From: Paludibacter sp.
GTDB taxonomy: Bacteria; Bacteroidota; Bacteroidia; Bacteroidales; Paludibacteraceae
Length of the DNA stretch: 5,640 nt
Assembly (NCBI GenBank): GCA_031284665.1
Contig: JAITXR010000239.1
Location: 1-5,640, forward strand
Direction of reading: 5' to 3'
Below are positions 1 through 5,640 of this stretch, piece by piece (the first letter of the stretch is position 1; the number at the start of each line of letters is the position of its first letter). Made by a program: the position numbers and the translations under genes. The notes under the pieces are model-generated. The model worked only from the letters and a program-made list of their open reading frames with translations. It was not told the DNA's origin and did not search any database.

Positions 1-271
1 AAGAATACACCTCAAAATAGGCTGGAGGATAGTTGTACTTATTAGCCATAATCATCGAATATATAAGATTTTCATATTCAGGTTCTTCGGTCATATAAGC
101 AACTATAAGTTCGTCATAAGCAGCAGTATCTCCTTTTTCTAATACAAGTCCTTTAAGTTCTTCTATAGGATGGAGATGGTCATTAATTGTAATGACATAA
201 GCGGGTTTTTGTTTGCACGAAAAAAGTGCAATAAATGCAATAAGACAGCCAAAATACAATGTTTGTTTCAT
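1..271 (-). CDS. Putative lipoprotein, paralogue of its upstream neighbour (3' end cut by window edge)
   Basis: Only the first 90 codons are present; the gene runs off the left edge. The protein begins MKQTLYFGCLIAFIALFSC, a short basic start, a hydrophobic stretch and a lipobox-like LFSC. This predicts cleavage and lipidation at Cys19 and anchoring in the cell envelope. It aligns without gaps to the gene at 294-764 with an exact offset of 493 bp, and 67 of 90 residues are identical. The first 27 residues differ at one position only, whereas residues 28-34 differ at all seven. The ATG lies 22 nt after the TAG stop of that neighbour, so both are probably translated from one mRNA. The biochemical role is unknown. 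The complete paralogue has a Sel1-like C-terminal half, which would be expected here beyond the edge. Confidence in the reading frame is high and in any function low. Confidence 0.85.
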   Translation of the reverse strand, partial: MKQTLYFGCLIAFIALFSCKQKPAYVITINDHLHPIEELKGLVLEKGDTAAYDELIVAYMTEEPEYENLIYSMIMANKYNYPPAYFEVYS

Positions 272-293
272 ATTGGTTTTTATTTTACATATT

Positions 294-764
294 CTATTTC
301 CAACATTTCTGAAAATAATACTCACTCTTAATACTATCTTTACAAACAATTTTTCCTTCTTTATATAAACCACCGAGCCTCGAAAAAGCAGACATATTAT
401 TTAACTCAGCCGCTTTCATAAGATATTCAAGAGCCATTGCTTTTGTTTTTTCATCAATACTATTGCCATATAATTCAGATGCAATTATTAAGTAGTCGAA
501 TACTGCACAATAGGCTGGAGGATAATTATACTTATTAGCCATAAGCAACGAATACGTTAGATTTTCATATTCTCGTTTTTCACGCATAAAAGCAGTACAT
601 AGTTCATCGTAAGCAACGGTATCCCCTTTTTCTAAAACAAGATTTTTCAGTTCTTCAATAGGGCGTGTACTACCACTTACAGCAATAACATAAGCGGGTT
701 TTTGTTTGCACGAAAAAAGTGCAATAAATACAATAAGACAGCCAAAATACAATGTTTGTTTCAT
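294..764 (-). CDS. Putative Sel1-like-repeat lipoprotein
   Basis: This 156-residue protein has an N-terminal lipoprotein signal (hydrophobic residues 5-17, LFSC lipobox, predicted lipidated Cys19). A charged helical region follows (about 35-70, with PIEELK and YDEL), then MANKYNYPPAY at 75-85. The C-terminal part, about 108-154, reads as a Sel1-like unit: a KAAELNN helix, then LGGLYKEG, then KDSIKSEYYFQK. Sel1-like repeats are alpha-helical solenoid modules that mediate protein contacts, so a binding or adaptor role in the envelope is an inference; no catalytic motif is visible. It is the first gene of a two-gene tandem duplication, with the second copy starting 22 nt downstream. A TAnnTTTG box at 868-875 probably drives both. 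Tandem arrays of such small paralogous lipoproteins could be immunity or interaction factors, but nothing here proves it. Confidence 0.88.
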   Translation of the reverse strand: MKQTLYFGCLIVFIALFSCKQKPAYVIAVSGSTRPIEELKNLVLEKGDTVAYDELCTAFMREKREYENLTYSLLMANKYNYPPAYCAVFDYLIIASELYGNSIDEKTKAMALEYLMKAAELNNMSAFSRLGGLYKEGKIVCKDSIKSEYYFQKCWK

Positions 765-867
765 ATTCTATATATTTTTATTCGTAATTGCAATTTTTTA
801 AAGAAACCATATTGGCGCGGATACCGACACGTCAGCATCGGTGCGAACGGAGTTTTTTTAATTTGCA

Positions 868-901
868 CAAAGTTATAAAATTTTTATTGTTTTCAGTCCA
901 A
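868..901 (-). promoter_or_regulatory. Predicted Bacteroidota-type promoter for the lipoprotein pair
   Basis: Read on the minus strand, TAACTTTG at 875-868 matches the TAnnTTTG -7 consensus exactly. A TTG at 901-899 lies 23 nt upstream, at the long end of accepted -33 spacing. Transcription would begin near 861 and leave a leader of about 97 nt before the ATG at 764. That leader contains the ACCGA/TCGGT hairpin of the adjoining spacer. The consensus is short, so the call rests on position as well as sequence. Confidence 0.5.
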
Positions 902-914
902 GTTAAAGAATTTA

Positions 915-930
915 TCCCGATGTGTCGGGA
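915..930. repeat. Perfect short hairpin, TCCCGA-tgtg-TCGGGA
   Basis: A 6-bp perfect stem encloses a 4-base loop and is followed by no T-run on either strand, so it does not look like an intrinsic terminator. It sits upstream of the predicted lipoprotein promoter and could be a REP-like hairpin or part of the larger structured spacer. Confidence 0.5.
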
Positions 931-1013
931 CTTGAACTATACAACTGTTGCACACTTGCGGCGAATGGGTTTGCATTCCATACTACGCGGTTATTGCGCA
1001 ACTGAACAAAATA

Positions 1014-1370
1014 TTATTTAATAAAACACACTAAGACTATTATAACAACTATCAGCAAAAATATTATTTTTACTATTGTTTTTTGGCGATGCTCGATTGT
1101 TTTTCTTTTTTTCTTTTTCCCTTTTTTTATATAATCTATTACACCAAACTCCTCTTGTTGAATTTTATCAAAAATATTAGTAACAATATCCAAATCTTTT
1201 TTTAAAAACGAAAACACTATATATGGTTGCAAAATTGCTAAATCATTTTTGCTATATTTAATATTTCGTTTGTTTAATTCTTGTTCAAACAATATAGTGG
1301 AATAGGCGTGAGGACTTAAATAAAATCGCTCATTGCTTACATAAGATGGATTTTTGTCTGTTGTTTTCAT
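1014..1370 (-). CDS. Hypothetical small protein with C-terminal membrane anchor
   Basis: I do not recognise this 118-residue protein. Residues 1-80 look soluble and mixed alpha/beta, with a segment FEQELNKRNIKY then IVFSFLKKDLDIVTNIF that vaguely recalls the small alpha/beta fold of DUF2007-type proteins; this is a weak resemblance only. Residues 82-97 are strongly basic (KKGKKKKRK). They lead into a single hydrophobic helix at about 99-117 that ends the protein. By the positive-inside rule this predicts a cytoplasmic N-terminal domain with a tail anchor in the inner membrane. The ATG follows immediately after the TAG of a 29-codon ORF in the same frame, so it is either translationally coupled to that ORF or the two are halves of one interrupted gene. 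Base composition is very AT-rich, as in accessory DNA. Confidence 0.65.
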   Translation of the reverse strand: MKTTDKNPSYVSNERFYLSPHAYSTILFEQELNKRNIKYSKNDLAILQPYIVFSFLKKDLDIVTNIFDKIQQEEFGVIDYIKKGKKKKRKTIEHRQKTIVKIIFLLIVVIIVLVCFIK

Positions 1371-1460
1371 CTACTCACAAGTGTATTTAACAGTAAAAGA
1401 TTGTGCAAAAACCAATAAAACCCTTATTGCAAAAAGCGATAAAAGAATGATTTTTTTCAT
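1371..1460 (-). CDS. 29-residue signal-peptide-like ORF ending in TAG directly before the next ATG
   Basis: Translation from the ATG at 1460 gives a basic start (MKKIILLSLF), a hydrophobic core and VFAQ, a typical Bacteroidota signal peptidase I site ending just before Gln20. Nine further residues (SFTVKYTCE) precede a TAG at 1373-1371. The next three bases are the ATG of the 118-residue gene, in the same frame. A signal sequence with a nine-residue mature tail is unlikely to be a functional secreted protein. It could be a truncated remnant, an upstream or leader ORF, or the 5' part of a gene broken by a nonsense mutation. A TATATTTG box lies 34 nt upstream. Confidence 0.45.
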   Translation of the reverse strand: MKKIILLSLFAIRVLLVFAQSFTVKYTCE

Positions 1461-1493
1461 AATGTAAACTATTTAGTATTTTTGTTAAAACAA

Positions 1494-1501
1494 CAAATAT
1501 A
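1494..1501 (-). promoter_or_regulatory. Predicted -7 box for the 29-residue ORF and the 118-residue gene
   Basis: TATATTTG on the minus strand matches TAnnTTTG exactly and lies in the 55-bp gap between the ABC-F stop and the small ORF. Transcription would start near 1488, about 28 nt before the ATG. No TTG is found at the expected -33 spacing, so the promoter is weak or the match is fortuitous. Confidence 0.35.
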
Positions 1502-1515
1502 GTAATTTATTATCA

Positions 1516-3241
<1,726 letters not shown>

Positions 3242-3262
3242 TTGTAAATAGTTGTAAACTTG

Positions 3263-3301
3263 CATTTTACATTTTACATTCTGCATTTTACATTTTACAT
3301 T
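3263..3301. repeat. Heptanucleotide tandem array 2, five units of cattтta type plus a partial unit
   Basis: The units are CATTTTA, CATTTTA, CATTCTG, CATTTTA, CATTTTA and a partial CATT. The array is unrelated in sequence to array 1 but has the same 7-bp period. The 21 bp between the arrays is three periods, so both are in register. On the minus strand each CATTTTA-CAT junction reads ATGTAA, a start codon followed at once by a stop, four times (3267-3272, 3274-3279, 3288-3293, 3295-3300). Confidence 0.9.
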
Positions 3302-3323
3302 ACTTATGTATTTTAGTTTTCGC

Positions 3324-3354
3324 TTGCAAAGGTAAGAAAAATTACTTATTTTTG
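3324..3354 (+). promoter_or_regulatory. Predicted promoter of kbl
   Basis: TTG at 3324-3326, a 20-nt spacer and TATTTTTG at 3347-3354 fit the Bacteroidota -33/TAnnTTTG pattern. Transcription would start near 3361, about 30 nt before the ATG at 3391. The promoter overlaps a divergent one on the opposite strand. Confidence 0.6.
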
Positions 3355-3358
3355 TCAA
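3327..3358 (-). promoter_or_regulatory. Predicted promoter of the ABC-F gene, interleaved with the kbl promoter
   Basis: On the minus strand, TTG at 3358-3356, a 21-nt spacer and TACCTTTG at 3334-3327 match the consensus. Each promoter's -7 box abuts or nearly abuts the other's -33 box, so the two polymerases should compete for the same DNA face. Transcription would start near 3320, giving a leader of about 188 nt that contains both heptamer arrays. Confidence 0.6.
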
Positions 3359-3390
3359 TAAAACAAGATTTAATCCTTAACCAAAATATT

Positions 3391-4584
3391 ATGTACGCAA
3401 ATTTTCAACAACATTTAGAAGCCGAAATTTCCGAGATTGTAAATGCCGGTTTATATAAAACAGAAAGAATAATTACTTCGGCTCAAAGTGCTGAAATAAA
3501 GGTAAATAACACACAAGAAGTGCTTAATTTCTGTGCCAATAATTATTTGGGACTTGCCGATAATCCCGAACTTATTGCCGCTGCAAAATCGGCTCTCGAC
3601 ACTCACGGCTACGGAATGTCGTCGGTGCGCTTTATCTGTGGCACTCAGGATTTACACAAACAATTGGAGCGGGCAATCAGCGATTTTTTTGGCACGGAAG
3701 ATGCAATTTTGTATGCTGCCTGCTTTGATGCAAATGGCGGTGTGTTCGAGCCGCTGCTTTCCGAAAACGATGCCGTAATTTCCGATACGCTCAATCACGC
3801 CTCTATTATTGATGGCGTACGTCTCTGTAAAGCAGTACGTTATCGTTACGAAAATGCTAATATGGCAGATTTGGAAACTCAACTGCAAAAATCGCAGGAA
3901 CAACGTTTTCGCCTGATAGTTACCGACGGCGTTTTTTCGATGGACGGCAATGTTGCGCCTCTCGACAAAATTTATGCTTTAGCCGAAAAATACAACGCAA
4001 TGATAATGGTAGATGAGTCGCACTCGGCAGGTGTGGTGGGCAAAAACGGAGGCGGAGTTACCGAGCGTTTCAATCTACGTGGGAAAATCGAAATAATTAC
4101 CGGCACGCTTGGCAAAGCCTTTGGCGGTGCGGTGGGTGGTTTCACTACCGGCAAACGCGAAATTATTGAACTTCTTCGTCAACGCTCGCGTCCTTATCTG
4201 TTCTCAAATTCTATTCCGCCAATGATTGCCGCCGCCGGAATCAAAACATTTGAAATAATAAGGCAAAGCAACGTTTTACAGGATAAACTTCATAGTAATA
4301 CCGATTATTTTGTAAGCAAAATGAAATTGGCAGGTTTCGATATAAAACCCACCGAATCAGCCATTTGCGCTGTAATGCTTTACGATGCAAAATTATCGCA
4401 AACAATGGCTCGCCTTTTACTCGACGAAGGAATTTACGTTACCGGTTTTTATTTTCCGGTAGTGCCTAAGGGACAAGCCCGCATTAGAGTGCAACTATCG
4501 GCAGCTCACCAAGTTACGCATTTAGATAAATGTATCGCAGCGTTTACAAAAGTGGGAAAAGAATTAGGGGTGATTGGGAAATAA
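3391..4584 (+). CDS. kbl: 2-amino-3-ketobutyrate CoA ligase (glycine C-acetyltransferase)
   Basis: This cytoplasmic PLP enzyme of the alpha-oxoamine synthase family converts 2-amino-3-oxobutanoate and CoA to glycine and acetyl-CoA, the second step of threonine breakdown after threonine dehydrogenase. At 397 residues it matches the usual length of about 398. Similarity to E. coli Kbl runs the whole length: ERIITSAQ (25-32), NFCANNYLGLA (46-56), SVRFICGTQD (78-87), LNHASIIDGVRLCKA (134-148), VDESH (207-211, Asp208 and His211 near PLP), TGTLGKAFGG (237-246, Schiff-base Lys242), LRQRSRPYLFSNS (262-274) and GQARIRVQLSAAH (361-373). The specific ITSAQ, RSRPYLFSNS and VVPKGQARIR segments favour Kbl over AONS or serine palmitoyltransferase. 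The ATG at 3391 is preferred: an upstream in-frame TTG at 3352 lies inside the predicted -7 box and would not be transcribed. No tdh gene is adjacent here. Confidence 0.97.
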   Translation: MYANFQQHLEAEISEIVNAGLYKTERIITSAQSAEIKVNNTQEVLNFCANNYLGLADNPELIAAAKSALDTHGYGMSSVRFICGTQDLHKQLERAISDFFGTEDAILYAACFDANGGVFEPLLSENDAVISDTLNHASIIDGVRLCKAVRYRYENANMADLETQLQKSQEQRFRLIVTDGVFSMDGNVAPLDKIYALAEKYNAMIMVDESHSAGVVGKNGGGVTERFNLRGKIEIITGTLGKAFGGAVGGFTTGKREIIELLRQRSRPYLFSNSIPPMIAAAGIKTFEIIRQSNVLQDKLHSNTDYFVSKMKLAGFDIKPTESAICAVMLYDAKLSQTMARLLLDEGIYVTGFYFPVVPKGQARIRVQLSAAHQVTHLDKCIAAFTKVGKELGVIGK

Positions 4585-4601
4585 TGATTAATTAATCATT
4601 A
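4582..4601. other. 20-bp perfect palindrome overlapping the kbl stop codon
   Basis: The half-site TAATGATTAA is followed by its exact reverse complement, starting with the TAA stop of kbl. A T-rich stretch follows (4604-4620). The stem has only two G-C pairs and no spacer loop, so it would be a weak terminator. As a dyad it could equally be an operator for the MATE gene, whose -7 box begins 40 bp downstream. The symmetry is certain; the role is not. Confidence 0.5.
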
Positions 4602-4641
4602 AATCTTGTTTATTTTCTATCACTAACAAGTAATTTTTTTG

Positions 4642-4649
4642 TACTTTTG
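4642..4649 (+). promoter_or_regulatory. Predicted -7 box for the MATE transporter gene
   Basis: TACTTTTG matches TAnnTTTG exactly and is placed 20 nt before the ATG, predicting a very short leader of about 14 nt. The nearest upstream TTG (4606-4608) is 33 nt away, too far for a normal -33 element. The promoter may therefore depend on an activator or be supplemented by read-through from kbl. Confidence 0.45.
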
Positions 4650-4669
4650 TAGAAAATTCAGTTACAAAT

Positions 4670-5640
4670 ATGCAAACAAACGCTCAATCGCTATTATTGC
4701 TTGGTAGCGAAAATATAGGAAAATTACTTCGTCGTTATGCCATTCCATCGATAATTTCAATGACGGCAATGTCGCTCTACAACATTACCGACAGCATTTT
4801 TATTGGTCACGGAGTAGGCTCGTTAGCAATTTCGGGTTTGGCTATTTGTTTCCCGATAATGAATCTTTCGGCTGCTTTTGGGTCGCTGATTGGCGTTGGT
4901 GCTGCAACCTTGCTTTCAATCCGTATGGGGCAAAAGGACTACGAGTCCGGCAGCGAAATTTTGGGTAATGTCCTGTTGCTCAATGTTATACTTGGTGGAT
5001 TGTTTGGTTTTACGGCGTTAATTTTCCTGAAACCAATTCTGATTTTTTTCGGAGCAAGCCACGAAACTTTACCATACGCCTACGATTTTATGAGTATTAT
5101 TCTTGCCGGTAATATTTTTATTCACTCGTATATGGGCTTAAATGCTCTGCTGCGTTCGGCAGGCAAGCCCCGTCAATCGATGTATGCCACACTTTATACG
5201 ATATTAATAAATATTGTGTTAAATCCGCTGTTTATTTTTGTTTTCGGCTGGGGAATACGTGGAAGTGCCTTTGCTACTATTATTTCGCAATTTGTTATAT
5301 TCCTTTGGCAACTGAAATTTTTCAGCAATCCCGATTTTTTCATTCATATAAAAAAGGGGATTTTCCGCCTCAGGCGCAAACTTATTATCGATATAATTTC
5401 GATAGGCGTGTCGCCATTTTTAATGAATTTGGTGGCGTGCCTTATTGTTGTGGTTATAAATCAAGGACTTATCCACCACAGTGGCGATTTGTCGGTAGGG
5501 GCTTATGGCATTGTGAATAGGATTTCGTTTTTCTTTTTGATGGTAGTTTTTGGCATCAATCAAGGAATGCAGCCGATAGCAGGTTATAATTATGGCGCAA
5601 AACTTTACAGCAGAGTTACTGTTGTGCTGAAAAAAGCAAT
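4670..5640 (+). CDS. MATE-family multidrug/cation antiporter, MepA-like (3' end cut by window edge)
   Basis: The first 323 codons are present, about 70 percent of a usual MATE protein of some 450 residues. The chain alternates hydrophobic helices and short loops, as expected for an inner-membrane exporter driven by H+ or Na+ gradients. Family hallmarks are YNITDSIFIGHGVG (37-50) with the conserved Asp41 in the first helix, FPIMN (61-65), GVGAATLLSIRMGQ (75-88), NALLRSAGKP (158-167), LNPLFIFVFGWGIRG (184-198) and QPIAGYNYGAK (301-311), which begins the second half of the pseudo-symmetric fold. These resemble the MepA/DinF-type branch more than NorM. Substrate cannot be predicted from sequence. 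The ATG at 4670 is 85 nt after kbl on the same strand. No regulator gene is visible next to it. Confidence 0.93.
   Translation, partial: MQTNAQSLLLLGSENIGKLLRRYAIPSIISMTAMSLYNITDSIFIGHGVGSLAISGLAICFPIMNLSAAFGSLIGVGAATLLSIRMGQKDYESGSEILGNVLLLNVILGGLFGFTALIFLKPILIFFGASHETLPYAYDFMSIILAGNIFIHSYMGLNALLRSAGKPRQSMYATLYTILINIVLNPLFIFVFGWGIRGSAFATIISQFVIFLWQLKFFSNPDFFIHIKKGIFRLRRKLIIDIISIGVSPFLMNLVACLIVVVINQGLIHHSGDLSVGAYGIVNRISFFFLMVVFGINQGMQPIAGYNYGAKLYSRVTVVLKKA

Larger units (their letters stand above)
811..1005. other. Structured, GC-contrasting intergenic spacer; possible interspersed repeat or element relic
   Basis: The 249-bp gap between the lipoprotein pair and the 118-residue gene contains no convincing gene. 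It has GC-richer blocks (811-852, 915-930, 950-1004) separated by AT-rich DNA, unlike the uniformly AT-rich genes on either side. It is rich in inverted repeats: ACCGA 823-827 with TCGGT 838-842; TCCCGA 915-920 with TCGGGA 925-930; an imperfect pair CTGTTGCACA 945-954 and TGCGCAACTG 995-1004 (8 of 10 bases complementary); and GAATG 963-967 with CATTC 974-978. This pattern fits a non-coding repeat family, a MITE-like relic or a structured RNA. A single copy in this window cannot decide. The predicted lipoprotein promoter lies within it. Confidence 0.4.

Noticed and set aside
213..231. TTGCAC/GTGCAA hairpin in the signal-peptide coding region, repeated at 706-724
   Set aside because: Present in both lipoprotein copies simply because their 5' ends are near-identical; the codons explain it and no regulatory role can be supported.
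931..941. Minus-strand AGTTCAAGTCC resembling a tRNA T-loop
   Set aside because: The bases flanking the loop do not form a T-stem, and no anticodon arm or acceptor stem is present nearby. Not a tRNA.
788..1021. 77-codon plus-strand open frame
   Set aside because: It begins with TTG, has odd composition (Arg, Cys and His rich), crosses several hairpins and has no family resemblance. It is more likely chance translation of the structured spacer.
1482..1493. TTGTTAAAACAA as a terminator for the ABC-F gene
   Set aside because: The stem is only 4-5 A-T-dominated pairs with no proper T-run, too weak to call.
3352..3390. Upstream TTG start adding 13 residues to Kbl
   Set aside because: The codon lies in the predicted -7 box, upstream of the likely transcription start, and the extension exceeds the usual family length. 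ATG at 3391 aligns with known Kbl starts.

Overview
The window looks like a chromosomal segment from a member of the Bacteroidota. The coding DNA is AT-rich. Start codons are not preceded by clear Shine-Dalgarno sequences. Matches to the phylum's TAnnTTTG -7 promoter element lie upstream of five transcription units. The ABC-F, 2-amino-3-ketobutyrate CoA ligase (Kbl) and MATE proteins all read like Bacteroidota versions. No ribosomal RNA, tRNA, CRISPR array or transposase was found.

Left part (1-1515, all genes on the minus strand): this is accessory-looking, very AT-rich DNA. It holds two tandem paralogous lipoproteins (294-764, then 1-271, cut by the window edge) with a Sel1-like C-terminal half in the complete copy. 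Upstream of them is a structured, more GC-rich spacer (about 811-1005) that probably carries their promoter. Next come an unrecognised 118-residue protein with a C-terminal membrane anchor (1014-1370) and, directly before it in the same frame, a 29-residue signal-peptide-like ORF ending in TAG.

Middle (1516-3390): a 538-residue ABC-F ATPase lies on the minus strand. Its intergenic region with kbl contains two arrays of 7-bp repeats and a compact pair of divergent promoters whose elements interleave. On this reading both repeat arrays fall in the untranslated leader of the ABC-F mRNA. The ABC-F protein has one intact composite ATP site and one that has lost its Walker A lysine, catalytic glutamate, Q-loop glutamine and second signature glycine.

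Right part (3391-5640, plus strand): kbl (threonine/glycine metabolism, PLP-dependent) is followed after a 20-bp perfect palindrome and a -7 box by a MATE-family efflux transporter cut by the window end.

The genes do not form one obvious pathway. The most unusual material is the heptamer-bearing ABC-F leader, the asymmetric ABC-F, the diverging lipoprotein pair and the TAG-separated small ORFs. I did not find convincing evidence for a complete new multi-gene system.
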